A stretch of 45,738 nucleotides of DNA from JAGORY01 sp964517585 (GCA_964517585.1 CAZFCB010000004.1:1-45738), one strand, 5' to 3'; positions 1 to 9,458 are shown, counted from the first letter of the stretch. A program made the numbers and translations. Notes: generated from the letters alone by a model not told the origin.

Positions 1-81
1 TTCAGTCTAGATTGCCGTAGAAGTGGAAACTCCCGCCGTTTGTGAGTGTTATCAGCACTGTTACAAAGTGCTATTTTCTGC

Positions 82-87
82 TATAAT
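82..87 (+). promoter_or_regulatory. candidate -10 box upstream of the coupling ATPase
   Basis: A perfect TATAAT stands about 77 nt before the ATG, with a weak TTACAA 15 nt upstream. A second -10-like TAGACT (151-156) lies closer to the start. Which one is used cannot be told from sequence. Confidence 0.3.
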
Positions 88-164
88 TACATGATTTTCC
101 TTCATCATACAGAACACATAGAATGAAAGGAATTTCCTCGTCAATAACGATAGACTAGAAACGT

Positions 165-2645
165 ATGCAGAACTTCCTGATCTCTATCGGCATTCTCCTC
201 GCCCTTGCTGGACTTTGTTGGTCTGGGCTTTGGGTCGTGCGCTTATGTGCGGATCGCAAACGCGAGAAGGACATGGTGTTCCTGCAGATCCTCATGCCGA
301 AGAAGGAAAGCAAAGAAGACAAAGAGATTGAATCTGAACAATTCGCAACGGGAAAAACATTCAAGGACGTACTTGGCATCATGGATCATCTGTTTCAAAC
401 ACTTTCAAGTCTCAGCATTTCGGGGGTGAAACGCTACTGGAAGGGATCTCATTTTTTCTCGCTCGAATATGCCGCACTTGCCGGTGAAATCCTCACGTTT
501 ATCGTTGCACCGCGCAGACTGATTCCGCTCATCGAAAAACATGTCACATCGTTCTACCCCGATGCAGTGATCGACATCGTTGAAGACTACAACATCTTTA
601 CAAAAGAATCCGTGACCTGCGGAAAGTACATGGTGCCGACCAAGTCATTCGTCCTGCCCTTTAAGAGCTACAATCAAATGAAGAGTGATCCATACAATTC
701 TCTGACGAATGCATTCAGCAAGCTGAAGAGTGATGAGGGCGCTGCTATTCAGTTTGTCGTGCGGCCTGCTCGTAGCGGTTGGCAGAAGAAACTGCAGAAA
801 GAAGCACAGAAACTCATTAATCCGAAAAAGAACGGTGGAAAATTCTCTTGGTGGAATCCGCTTTCATGGATCGCAACAGTCGTCGATATTTTTTCTGACG
901 ACAAAGATGTACCAAAAGAAAGCTCCTCAGGAGAGCGTGTGTCTCAGCAGGTGGAAGAGCTCAGTAAAGCCGTCGACGAGAAAGCAAACTCACCAGGATT
1001 CTATACGACAGTACGCATCGTAAGCTCAGCACAGGACATGGAACGAGCTGCCTTGAACCTAGAAAGTATCGTCTCGAGCTTTAGTCAATACAACGATGTC
1101 CGGGGCAATAGTCTCCGCAAAACCAAATACCATTCCAATGCCCGACTGATCTACGACTTTGTGCGTCGAACGCCGAGAAAAACAATCATGCAGGCCCTCA
1201 CATTCAAGACGATGCTCCTCGGCAGTGCCGAACTTGCAACGCTGTTTCACTTGCCAAGTGTGAAGTACAACAAGGTCCAGAACATCAAGTGGCAAAACTT
1301 CAAAATTGCTGCAGCTCCAAAAAACATCTCAGACGAAGGCCTCTTTCTTGGCTACAACACTTTTCGCGGCGAACACCGAAAGATCTTCATGAAAAATGAT
1401 GATCGGTTTCGCCATTTCTATGTCATTGGACAAACTGGTACTGGAAAATCGTCCATCATCCAGATCATGGCACGACAGGACTTTCATAACGGGAAAGGCA
1501 TATGTGTGGTCGATCCACACGGATCACTGATAGAAGACCTGTTCCCCTACATTCCCCGCTCACGCGCAGACGACATCATTTACTTTAATCCAGCTGATAC
1601 GGAACGCCCGATGGGCCTTAACATGCTCGAAGGTCGCAATGAAGAAGAGCGTGACCTCATTGCACTCGATGCGATGAATATGATGACCAAGATGTTCGGT
1701 GAAGAAATTTTCGGACCCCGCATCCAGGACTACTTCCGTAACGGCTGTCTGACACTGATGTGCGATGAAGAAGAAGGTGGTGCCATCACAGACCTCGTTC
1801 GGCTTTTCACGGATGACGAATGGCAGCGCTACAAAGTACAGAAAGTGAAGAATCCCATCGTCAAATCATTCTGGGACAAACAAATGGCGCAGACTGGACA
1901 ACGCGAAAAGCAGGAGATGATCCCCTACTTCGCTGCAAAGTTCGGACAATTTACGACAAATACGCTTATCAGAAATATCGTAGGTCAAGTGAAGAGCTCG
2001 TTCGATTTTTCCGATGTGATGGATAACAAGAAGATTCTTCTCATGAACCTCTCAAAAGGTCTTATTGGTGACATCAATAGTAAGCTGCTCGGTATGATCA
2101 TTGTGAATAAAATTCAGGTCGCAGCAATGCGCCGTCAGCGTGAGGCAAGTGCTGCTCGTCAGGATTTCTTTCTGTATATCGATGAATTCCAGAACTATGT
2201 CACAGATTCTATCGAATCCATCTTGTCTGAAGCGCGCAAGTACCGACTGGGGCTCATCATTGCTCATCAGTATTTGGATCAACTTGAAAAAGACAGCAAA
2301 CTTTCAGGAAACGTGAAATTGAAAGGCGCTGTCTTCGGTAACGTCGGAACCATGATGTTCTATAAAATCGGTCCTCAAGATGCGGAATTCTGTGCGAAGG
2401 AAATGCGACCTGTCTTCTCTGAATCTGACCTTGTGAACTTAGACGCCTTCAAGGGCTGCATGAAACTCTCGGTCGACAGTCAGCCATCGCAACCGTTTTC
2501 CATCGAGGTGCCAAAGCCATGGCTAGATACTTCGTATGTGAAAGATGCCAAAGCCGTGGAAGCGTACAAACAACTTTCTCGCCTGAAGTACGGACGCGAT
2601 AAAGATTTCATCGGACGGGAAATTATCCGGAGAATTGGAAATTAA
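165..2645 (+). CDS. VirD4/TraG-like type IV coupling ATPase (DUF87/AAA10-type)
   Basis: Predicted membrane-anchored P-loop ATPase of the conjugative coupling-protein family, which drives DNA or protein substrates through a type IV secretion channel. Residues 4-27 form one hydrophobic segment. Residues about 60-380 are an N-terminal region without a motif I know. Walker A is GQTGTGKS at 422-429, followed by a VVDPHGS strand near 447. Walker B is the FFLYIDEF stretch near 668-675. The C-terminal part ends in a basic tail. The 826-residue length suits CPR relatives with an extended N-terminus. A -10-like TAGACT ends 8 nt before the ATG and there is no Shine-Dalgarno. No other T4SS gene is in the window, so the role (DNA uptake, pilus or conjugation) is open. 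Confidence 0.8.
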   Translation: MQNFLISIGILLALAGLCWSGLWVVRLCADRKREKDMVFLQILMPKKESKEDKEIESEQFATGKTFKDVLGIMDHLFQTLSSLSISGVKRYWKGSHFFSLEYAALAGEILTFIVAPRRLIPLIEKHVTSFYPDAVIDIVEDYNIFTKESVTCGKYMVPTKSFVLPFKSYNQMKSDPYNSLTNAFSKLKSDEGAAIQFVVRPARSGWQKKLQKEAQKLINPKKNGGKFSWWNPLSWIATVVDIFSDDKDVPKESSSGERVSQQVEELSKAVDEKANSPGFYTTVRIVSSAQDMERAALNLESIVSSFSQYNDVRGNSLRKTKYHSNARLIYDFVRRTPRKTIMQALTFKTMLLGSAELATLFHLPSVKYNKVQNIKWQNFKIAAAPKNISDEGLFLGYNTFRGEHRKIFMKNDDRFRHFYVIGQTGTGKSSIIQIMARQDFHNGKGICVVDPHGSLIEDLFPYIPRSRADDIIYFNPADTERPMGLNMLEGRNEEERDLIALDAMNMMTKMFGEEIFGPRIQDYFRNGCLTLMCDEEEGGAITDLVRLFTDDEWQRYKVQKVKNPIVKSFWDKQMAQTGQREKQEMIPYFAAKFGQFTTNTLIRNIVGQVKSSFDFSDVMDNKKILLMNLSKGLIGDINSKLLGMIIVNKIQVAAMRRQREASAARQDFFLYIDEFQNYVTDSIESILSEARKYRLGLIIAHQYLDQLEKDSKLSGNVKLKGAVFGNVGTMMFYKIGPQDAEFCAKEMRPVFSESDLVNLDAFKGCMKLSVDSQPSQPFSIEVPKPWLDTSYVKDAKAVEAYKQLSRLKYGRDKDFIGREIIRRIGN

Positions 2646-2689
2646 GGTCGTGCACAAACAGACTAAGTGCGAACTGAATAATAACGTTG

Positions 2690-3889
2690 TTACCTCAGCA
2701 CAATCGTCTCTACCGGGGTCGCATACACAAGATATCGCTGCGAAATGCTATCCGGTGGCCAGCATGTGTAGAGCACGAGTTGTTCGCCTTTCTCGTCGGG
2801 CTCAAAGGCAGTTCTGTCATTAGCTGGAATCGTCCTCTTTTCGCTGACTTGGTATACGTACAAGTGTCCATCGTAGGTCACATAAATCTTGGTACCTTCT
2901 TTCACTTCATTGATCGTACGAAAAATTTTTGTGTACTTCGACAGATCCCACGGATACCCACTCGAATGTCCGTAAATCATGATCTTGCTGCCTTTACCTG
3001 GATAGGCAAAAAGGTGACCAACGCCGTTTTGCAGTGGCTCAAGAACGCCTTTTTGCGTGTACGGATCAGATGGATGTGTAATCGTTAAATCCACGATTCC
3101 GATACTGGGAATACTGATAGAAAAAGGTTTATTCGAGGCAAACTGCACCGAATTTGATGGCAAAACTTGGGAGGGAAATGCGTCAGGAAGGACGGAGGGC
3201 GTAGTCGTAGGATTCGCACTGAGTGCAACAGTATTCTGATACTGCTGCATATTTCCGCCAAAAGAAGCTACATTCTGTTGATGTACCTCTCGCATTCTGT
3301 AGACCATGTCGAAGAGCTGTCCTCTGGTCATCAAGTTTCCAGCGCGAAGACGACTTCCTGGCATCACTGCATTACGCGCAAGAACGGCACTCAGAGCTTC
3401 TGTGTACCACTGATCGGGTTCATTTGGCAGATCATCGGATGTACGAAAGGCAGAAGCTCCAGATGACTCACGGTAGGAACGCGTCAGCATGGCAGCTGCT
3501 TCTGCAACTTTCACGCCACCGTGCGGCCAAAATCTTCCATCAGGATAACCTTTGATGAGACCATTGCGAAAACCAACTTCAATGTACGGTGCATACCACT
3601 CTGTCTGATACACATCAGGAAAGAGAGACAGTGGTGGCATGGAAGTCTTGGCGTTCTCAACGTCAAGCGCAAACTTGTTCTGAGCAAGCAAAATAATCTT
3701 GAGAGCTTCAGCACGATTCACGGGGTCATCCAAACGAACGTCACCACCACCATCGATGACTCCAGAGCTACTCAGTGAAATGACTGCGTTAGCGTATGCA
3801 CTGGAATCCACGTACTGCGCAAACACGTGTGATGTTCCGCCGAGAATGAGCGACAACATTGTGACGATACTTAGTATCTGACGTTGCAT
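2690..3889 (-). CDS. S-layer homology (SLH) - sortase fusion protein
   Basis: Secreted transpeptidase joined to a wall-binding region. Residues 1-24 are a signal peptide ending in VFAQ. Residues about 28-200 hold three SLH-like modules (for example a LFPDV element near 89 and a GLIKGYPDGRFWP element at 110-122). A Pro/Thr/Ser-rich linker (about 205-250) leads to a sortase domain (about 255-399). The sortase triad is visible: His308 in YGHSS, Cys376 in LYTC, Arg385 in SQRYLVYA. The SLH part should bind cell-wall polymer while the sortase attaches sorted substrates. No LPxTG-like substrate was recognised in the window. A strong promoter lies directly upstream. Confidence 0.88.
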   Translation of the reverse strand: MQRQILSIVTMLSLILGGTSHVFAQYVDSSAYANAVISLSSSGVIDGGGDVRLDDPVNRAEALKIILLAQNKFALDVENAKTSMPPLSLFPDVYQTEWYAPYIEVGFRNGLIKGYPDGRFWPHGGVKVAEAAAMLTRSYRESSGASAFRTSDDLPNEPDQWYTEALSAVLARNAVMPGSRLRAGNLMTRGQLFDMVYRMREVHQQNVASFGGNMQQYQNTVALSANPTTTPSVLPDAFPSQVLPSNSVQFASNKPFSISIPSIGIVDLTITHPSDPYTQKGVLEPLQNGVGHLFAYPGKGSKIMIYGHSSGYPWDLSKYTKIFRTINEVKEGTKIYVTYDGHLYVYQVSEKRTIPANDRTAFEPDEKGEQLVLYTCWPPDSISQRYLVYATPVETIVLR

Positions 3890-3897
3890 AGGAAACT

Positions 3898-3925
3898 ATT
3901 TTACATATTTTTATTATTTTGTCAA
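3898..3925 (-). promoter_or_regulatory. sigma70-type promoter of the SLH-sortase gene
   Basis: Consensus -35 TTGACA (3920-3925), 16-nt spacer, -10 TAAAAT (3898-3903). Only 8 nt separate the -10 from the ATG, so the transcript would be leaderless or nearly so. Confidence 0.75.
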
Positions 3926-3931
3926 TGCAAC

Positions 3932-5182
3932 TTATCTGCCCGATACAGCGCTTGTACCGGCAACATAACCGGTCGTCCAACAAATTTGGAGACTGAATCC
4001 TCCCGAAGGCCTATCGAAATCCAAGATATCTCCGGCGAGAAATAGATTACTGTATTTTTTTGTGCGCATCGTCCTAAACTCTACGTCATTCAAGTCAACG
4101 CCACCTCCGGTCACAATTGCCTTGTCTTCACCAAGGAGGCCCGTCACTGACATGGGAAGATCTTTCAGAAGTGTGGCGAATGCACGTCTATCATCGCGCT
4201 TGAGCTGGTGGAGTGGGACGACAGGATCTAGGCCTGCGAGACTAAGAAGAACGTGCCCTAGTCTTGGCGGAACAAGATCACCGATATTATTTTTAATCAT
4301 TTTATTCTTATTTTTCTCAAAGACTTCAATCATTTTTTTGTCGAGTGCGCCAAGATCAAGTCTTGGGAAAAGATCGAGAGAAAGTGTCACGTCACCAGTT
4401 TTCAGAAGTGCACCAATATTTTTACTCATCGTAAGAACCAAAGGCCCACTGAGGCCAATATGCGTGAAAAGCATTTTTCCAATCTTTGAGTCATGCTTCG
4501 TCTTACCCTGGCACACGGTAAGTTTCACGTCTTTCAGACTAATACCTGCAACATCTTTCACCCACGGATTTCGAATGATGACTGGAACGAGTGCCACTTC
4601 TGGTTCTTTCACAGAAAGACCAAGTTTCCTCATCCACACAAAACCATCACCGGTTGAACCCGTCTCAGGTCGAGATTTTCCGCCAGTGCACAGAATATAA
4701 TTTTTGGCTTTCAGAGAGCCTGAATCATGAACTATTTTTGTGATCAAGCTATCGTCATGCTCCATTCCTCTTACGGTGACTCCCGTCAGAACCTGAACGT
4801 TTCCTGCTGCCATCCAGTTCGCTAAGACTTTGCGAACATCTGCAGCGTTATCAGACACTGGAAACGCACGCTGCTCAGGTTCTACTTTTAGCTGTAGTCC
4901 TTTTGATTCGAAAAAGTCCCACGTTGCCTGTGCATCAAACTGTGAGAATGTCGAAAATAGCGACTTTCCTTTTTTACCGTATTTTTCGACCAGAGTATGC
5001 GTATCAAATTCGGCATTGAGAATATTGCAACGCCCTCCACCAGAGATGAGAAGTTTCTTTCCGAGTCCTGGATTTTTTTCAAGCAGAATCACGCTTGCTC
5101 CTAGCTCAGCAGCTCTCGCTGCAGCCATCATTCCCGCAGGACCTCCGCCAATGACAGCAACGTCAACATTCGTACTTTCCAT
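3932..5182 (-). CDS. NAD(P)/FAD-dependent oxidoreductase, HI0933/BaiN-like family
   Basis: Flavoprotein of the HI0933-like (YhiN/BaiN) family, a cytosolic FAD oxidoreductase whose physiological substrate is usually unknown. The N-terminal Rossmann dinucleotide motif GGGPAGMMAAARAA starts at about residue 10, then the family signature SGGGRCN at about 49-55. The C-terminal GDILDFDRPSGGFSLQ stretch is the second FAD-contact motif, and a CTGG element is in the middle. I chose the internal ATG at 5182 (416 aa) over the upstream ATG at 5227: it puts the FAD motif at the usual distance from the N-terminus, and a -10-like TATCCT ends 7 nt before it. It is divergent from the methyltransferase at 5261. 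Confidence 0.85.
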   Translation of the reverse strand: MESTNVDVAVIGGGPAGMMAAARAAELGASVILLEKNPGLGKKLLISGGGRCNILNAEFDTHTLVEKYGKKGKSLFSTFSQFDAQATWDFFESKGLQLKVEPEQRAFPVSDNAADVRKVLANWMAAGNVQVLTGVTVRGMEHDDSLITKIVHDSGSLKAKNYILCTGGKSRPETGSTGDGFVWMRKLGLSVKEPEVALVPVIIRNPWVKDVAGISLKDVKLTVCQGKTKHDSKIGKMLFTHIGLSGPLVLTMSKNIGALLKTGDVTLSLDLFPRLDLGALDKKMIEVFEKNKNKMIKNNIGDLVPPRLGHVLLSLAGLDPVVPLHQLKRDDRRAFATLLKDLPMSVTGLLGEDKAIVTGGGVDLNDVEFRTMRTKKYSNLFLAGDILDFDRPSGGFSLQICWTTGYVAGTSAVSGR

Positions 5183-5248
5183 TATTAGGAGGATACAGGA
5201 ACACGCATGATGTGACTTCAGCCACATCGAAAGGGCAAATTTTCAAGG

Positions 5249-5254
5249 TACACT
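5249..5254 (+). promoter_or_regulatory. candidate -10 box of the methyltransferase gene
   Basis: TACACT ends 6 nt before the ATG at 5261, which would put the transcription start on the A of the start codon. The -35 is not convincing. Confidence 0.4.
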
Positions 5255-5260
5255 ATCATC

Positions 5261-6124
5261 ATGAACGACTATCAGCTTCTCGATTTCAGTCACGGAGAAC
5301 GGCTCGAGCAATGGGGGCCGTACCGACTCCGTCGTCCTGATCCAACTACCGCAGGTTCTGTCCAAGAGAAGCCTGAGCTCTGGGAATCTGTAGATGCCTC
5401 GTACAGCGGCGAGAAAGGTAAAGGCGAATGGGTAACAACGAAGGCGCTTCCTAACCACTGGCCTGTGACATTCGGCGATATTCAGCTCTATGCAAGATTG
5501 GCTCCGTTCAAACACACTGGCGTGTTTCCTGAACAAAAGGAAAATTGGGACTGGGCGAGAACTGAAGCAAAAAAACTGAACCGCCCGCTCACAATCTTGC
5601 ATCTGTTTGCCTACACTGGTGGCGCGACTGTTGCCCTTGCAAAAGACGGGCACTTCGTCACGCATGTTGACTCTTCCAAACCTTCCATTGGGTGGGCAAA
5701 AGAAAATGCTGTACTCAATAATATCGGCTCTGACCGCATTCGATGGATGCTGGAAGATGCACCGACATTTGCGACCAAAGAAGTAAAACGAGGGAAAAAA
5801 TACGATGCCTTCATCCTTGATCCTCCGGCATACGGCCACGGGATCGGTGGTAAAACCTGGCGCGTGGAACGCGATCTCGCACCTTTACTCGAAAACTGCT
5901 GCACGCTTCTCTCTGATTCACCATCCTTCATCATTCTCAATGGCTACGGCCACTCGGACTCACCGGAAAGCTTTCATCGCTTACTGAGCGCCATCATTCA
6001 TACGAAAACTAAGCAAAAGAATTTTGGACTCTCTGCACGCGAACTCTTGCTGAAGACGAATGATGGAAGAACACTTGAGACTGGCATCGTCGCGCGATGC
6101 TCATTCTCTCATCGAATGTCATGA
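5261..6124 (+). CDS. class I SAM-dependent methyltransferase (RlmI/RlmK-like, PUA-less)
   Basis: Probable rRNA cytosine-5 methyltransferase of the Methyltrans_SAM (PF10672-like) group. Motif I is LHLFAYTGGATVALA (about residues 111-125), binding S-adenosylmethionine. The acidic residue of motif II is in the following VDSSK. Motif IV is FILDPPAYGHG (about 186-196), the DPP(A/S) signature of this family. An N-terminal PUA domain, seen in RlmI, is absent; the protein is 287 aa. The exact target base is not predictable. It is transcribed divergently from the flavoprotein gene with 78 bp between them, and a -10-like hexamer 6 nt before the ATG suggests a leaderless message. Confidence 0.82.
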   Translation: MNDYQLLDFSHGERLEQWGPYRLRRPDPTTAGSVQEKPELWESVDASYSGEKGKGEWVTTKALPNHWPVTFGDIQLYARLAPFKHTGVFPEQKENWDWARTEAKKLNRPLTILHLFAYTGGATVALAKDGHFVTHVDSSKPSIGWAKENAVLNNIGSDRIRWMLEDAPTFATKEVKRGKKYDAFILDPPAYGHGIGGKTWRVERDLAPLLENCCTLLSDSPSFIILNGYGHSDSPESFHRLLSAIIHTKTKQKNFGLSARELLLKTNDGRTLETGIVARCSFSHRMS

Positions 6125-6172
6125 CACAGCGTCATACGGTCGGCTGAATCAGTAGTGCAAAATAATCAGCGA

Positions 6173-6201
6173 TTGACATTTTACATTTATATGAAATAAT
6201 A
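6173..6201 (+). promoter_or_regulatory. candidate promoter of the HExxH protein gene
   Basis: Perfect -35 TTGACA (6173-6178) followed 17 nt later by ATAATA in an AT-rich stretch. The implied leader is about 15-20 nt. Confidence 0.5.
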
Positions 6202-6223
6202 AACTAAATTTCTATTCCCATGT

Positions 6224-7918
6224 ATGGAATTACATAGACGAGAATTCCTCGTAGGATCACTAGCGGCGGCCGTAACAGGTACTCTGGCTGCTGAGCAAGA
6301 AGACACTGCCGAATCGGTGGAATTCATGCCACTGACTGCGGAACAAGTAGACACAAGGATGAAAGAGCTTCGCGAACTGCGTACGGAACTACAGAAAGCA
6401 AGACTTGTATTGGAAGGCACGGGGAAAAAGAGAGACGAAATACGTGAGAAATACGAAAGTAAATATGGAACGATCCAGAATCCAACACTGCGTATCCGTT
6501 CAGACTATCAGCAACCAGCGTACAACCCCAAGCGTCATGATATTCCGCTTGTCGAAAAGGACGAGCAGTACGATGAGTCATTGTTTGCAGGCAGCAAGTC
6601 AATGAATGAGTTAATTTCACTGCTTAAGACATACGCTAAAACGGCGAATAAAGGAGTCTCCGATACAATGCTTCCTGCATTGGAGTCTCTACGAAATAAC
6701 GATAAACGCTTACCACATACATTTCATTACGGAGGCGATACGCCGATAGAAGCAGAGTCGCTCGAAGAATATCTTACAATGATGAAATTAATTTTCGATG
6801 CAGATAGTAAGTTCATTGATAGCGAATTCACGATTCTGGATGTTCAAAAACGCTACGAACTCATAGAGACCCTCCGTCGCGACTATCCTGAACTCCTGCG
6901 TACGGACTACACCGTAGATGACATACACAATGCTCTATCTCCTGCGCTTTTGAAGATTTATGATGGATATCCCGACGTTTTTCCGCGTCTTGAGTTGGAT
7001 CCAGATTTAAGCACAATGCAAGCACGTGTAGGCGGAGAAGATTCGCAACACACGGCAGCATTCCATGATCCGGCGAACGATGTGATTCATCTTGCAGGAG
7101 ACACACCGTTCTATCAGCAGCTCATTGCGTACTGTCACGAAGCTGGGCATCCTTTTGCACGAACCTCTGAGGAATATAGGTTTCATCCGCTGCGAACAGA
7201 AGAGGACCTTTCGTTGATAGATTCATCTATCGAGCTGATACAAAACATTATGCCTGCTTTAGCGTATCTCAGAGAATATCAAAATGCTGAGTTACAGAAA
7301 CGAGTATTGGATGTCACATCTCTCCTGGCAGTCTCTCTTTCTCAGATGGCACACAGGGGAACGTCACGGGATATTTTGAAGGGGATTGATCCAACCGAAG
7401 TCCACTCACAAATTGATGAAGCTGTAGCGTATCTGATGCAAGAAATACTTCTGAGTGAAATGTGCAAGGATGACACATCACTCGCCGATATACTGATGCA
7501 GCTACGGGATATAGAAAATCGTCTGTCTCACATCGATGTTGCACACTATGGTTCGTATCGATACGCCGAACAGTATGCAAGAGAAACGCTCAATACCCTG
7601 GAATGCGCAGAAATTCTCGCAATGGTACGCAGCCCTGAACGATTGGCACAGATCCACGAAGAAATAAAAGCGTATACTGAAAAGAGAGGAATTGGCACAG
7701 TTGCCGAAATTGGAAAATGGGAACGCACGTTCAATCGAGGTAACAGAACATTTGAAGATAGTTTTTCTCAATTAACTTTTGATTCAGATTTGGAGCGCGA
7801 AGCAATTGAGCGTGCGGATGATCCCACCTTCAAGGTAGACATTGCTCAGCGCATTGGTGAACTCGACAAAAAGTTGGCAGAGCAATTTTCTGCATATTTG
7901 GATTTCTTTAAGCCATAG
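6224..7918 (+). CDS. Tat-signal secreted protein with HExxH zinc-peptidase motif, unknown family
   Basis: No family recognised. Residues 5-23 read RREFLVGSLAAAVTGTLAA, a twin-arginine-type signal (RR, F and L at the usual positions, then a hydrophobic stretch and an A-A cleavage site). The mature part is highly charged and mostly helical. At residues 305-309 it carries HEAGH within YCHEAGHPFAR, which fits the HExxH signature of gluzincin/metzincin zinc peptidases; a third ligand could be one of several Glu residues 10-30 positions downstream. Residues about 33-75 are likely coiled coil. The 564-aa gene stands alone and ends 50 bp from a convergent lipoprotein gene. A secreted metallopeptidase is plausible but not proven. 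Confidence 0.6.
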   Translation: MELHRREFLVGSLAAAVTGTLAAEQEDTAESVEFMPLTAEQVDTRMKELRELRTELQKARLVLEGTGKKRDEIREKYESKYGTIQNPTLRIRSDYQQPAYNPKRHDIPLVEKDEQYDESLFAGSKSMNELISLLKTYAKTANKGVSDTMLPALESLRNNDKRLPHTFHYGGDTPIEAESLEEYLTMMKLIFDADSKFIDSEFTILDVQKRYELIETLRRDYPELLRTDYTVDDIHNALSPALLKIYDGYPDVFPRLELDPDLSTMQARVGGEDSQHTAAFHDPANDVIHLAGDTPFYQQLIAYCHEAGHPFARTSEEYRFHPLRTEEDLSLIDSSIELIQNIMPALAYLREYQNAELQKRVLDVTSLLAVSLSQMAHRGTSRDILKGIDPTEVHSQIDEAVAYLMQEILLSEMCKDDTSLADILMQLRDIENRLSHIDVAHYGSYRYAEQYARETLNTLECAEILAMVRSPERLAQIHEEIKAYTEKRGIGTVAEIGKWERTFNRGNRTFEDSFSQLTFDSDLEREAIERADDPTFKVDIAQRIGELDKKLAEQFSAYLDFFKP

Positions 7919-7967
7919 ATCAGGAAATCATGTTGCAAAGAATATGCATTGCAGAATGCTGATCTTT

Positions 7968-9452
7968 CTAGAAATCAGAACCAGCTTCTTTTACCCAATC
8001 TACAAGCTCATGTTCGGTCTTCACGTATCCCTTCAGCTCAACTGTTTCACCTTTATGAATGCCAAGGTGTAAATGTTGCCGTTCACCATCTGTTTCTGCG
8101 CTAAACTTTGTGCCCAGCAGAGCAAATGGCTGGCCTATACCCAGAGCATCGCCGACTTTTTGCTTCACAGAAGACAGTCGAATGTGGCCATACAGAACAG
8201 TGACGGGTTCGCCCTTATATGTGCATCGTTGGATTACAACTCCTCCATACCCTGAGACGTTTTTTTTCTCGATTATGTCTCCGGTACACGCAGCTCTGAT
8301 GAGAACATTTGATTCGTCGTCATTCGTTTCGAAATCCGTGCCCGTATGAAAGCCGGAGAATTTTTCTGGACTGACGGGCGAATGCTCTGGATCAACGTAC
8401 AAACCAAATGGTTTTTTTGTGATGCGAGCAGGTGAGAGCGGAAGAATAAATTCTTGAGTCACTAGTTTTGACCGGAAGAAGTCCGTCGTTTTTCTCATGA
8501 AGTCTTGCCATCGAAACGAAAACTCATGTGCTTCTCCTTCGTACTCGATATATGTGATGTCCTTTCCGTTCTCTTTCAGTCTGAGAGCCAAGAAATCGGA
8601 CCATGCCTTCGGAACATCTTTATCATTACTTCCTTGAAAGAGAAGTACTGGAGCTTTGATATCACCAAAGAATGTAAGTGGCGAGAGTTTCGCCCAGGCA
8701 TCAGGATTCGTTTCCGGTGTACCAAATGCGGTAATTGTTCTGTCGCCTTCCTCACGTTTCGCTCTCCAGCGCACAAAGTTCTCCCAGACATTCGCATGCA
8801 CCGGAGCGTACAGAACGGCTGCACGAAGAAGATCCGGTTTCCCCGTCAGAACAGCAAGTGTCACGCCACCGCCAAGCGAGTGCCCCAGCATGCCAACTGT
8901 ATCCGCATCGACTGAAGGAAGATGTGCTTCACGAACGGCAAGAATGGCATTTACGCTATCCATCGCGTACTCCAGGTTTCCATCGTACACAGTATCGATC
9001 ATCGGACTCGGATCCGAACCCGCATGTCCTCGATAGTCGGTATGCAGAACAGCAAATCCCTGCCGTGCAATATAATCTTCCTCACGCTTCAGCCCCCTAC
9101 CTTGCGTGTAGACAGCAGGGTCGATGAAACCGTGATTGAAGATAAGTAGTGGATACGGTCCATCTCCGTGTGGCAGCAAAAAAACTCCCGTGATCAGAAG
9201 ACCGTTACTCCTATAACTGATTGCATACTTCGTGTACACATCATTGCTCTCCATCGTACGATCAAATGTCAGTGCAGTACCGGAAAGCGCCATACTGCGA
9301 AAATGCGGAATGCTCAGTTCTGATGGCAGCTTTTCTAGAAGTGAAATTTGAACAGGATTTTTTATCACAGTATCAGTTGTCTGTATCGATACTGGTGTAC
9401 ACGCTGTAAGCATGCATGCCATCAAGGCCGTCAGTGATCCAAAAAGTCTCAT
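7968..9452 (-). CDS. lipoprotein: alpha/beta-hydrolase (dienelactone/prolyl-oligopeptidase-like) fused to M23 peptidase domain
   Basis: Residues 1-18 form a lipoprotein signal with lipobox LTAC (lipidated Cys18). Residues about 60-330 are an alpha/beta hydrolase: nucleophile Ser192 in GHSLGG, Asp277 in GSNDKD, His309 in GEAHEF, and an oxyanion-region FNHGF at 105-109. Residues about 345-485 are an M23 (LytM-like) domain with every expected residue: His369 and Asp373 in HTGTD, His423 in YGHIR, His460 and His462 in HLH. The M23 part should cut or bind peptidoglycan cross-bridges; the hydrolase may act on esters or peptides. This combination is unusual. A promoter (TTCTTG, 17 nt, TATTGT) ends 6 nt before the ATG. 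Confidence 0.85.
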   Translation of the reverse strand: MRLFGSLTALMACMLTACTPVSIQTTDTVIKNPVQISLLEKLPSELSIPHFRSMALSGTALTFDRTMESNDVYTKYAISYRSNGLLITGVFLLPHGDGPYPLLIFNHGFIDPAVYTQGRGLKREEDYIARQGFAVLHTDYRGHAGSDPSPMIDTVYDGNLEYAMDSVNAILAVREAHLPSVDADTVGMLGHSLGGGVTLAVLTGKPDLLRAAVLYAPVHANVWENFVRWRAKREEGDRTITAFGTPETNPDAWAKLSPLTFFGDIKAPVLLFQGSNDKDVPKAWSDFLALRLKENGKDITYIEYEGEAHEFSFRWQDFMRKTTDFFRSKLVTQEFILPLSPARITKKPFGLYVDPEHSPVSPEKFSGFHTGTDFETNDDESNVLIRAACTGDIIEKKNVSGYGGVVIQRCTYKGEPVTVLYGHIRLSSVKQKVGDALGIGQPFALLGTKFSAETDGERQHLHLGIHKGETVELKGYVKTEHELVDWVKEAGSDF

Positions 9453-9458
9453 AGAAAC

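Noticed and set aside
4062..4700. 212-codon open frame opposite the flavoprotein
   Set aside because: Ser/Pro/Arg-rich shadow of a conserved gene.
7917..7965. bidirectional terminator between the HExxH and lipoprotein genes
   Set aside because: A 7-bp AGATCAG/CTGATCT pair exists, but the loop is 35 nt and no T run follows.
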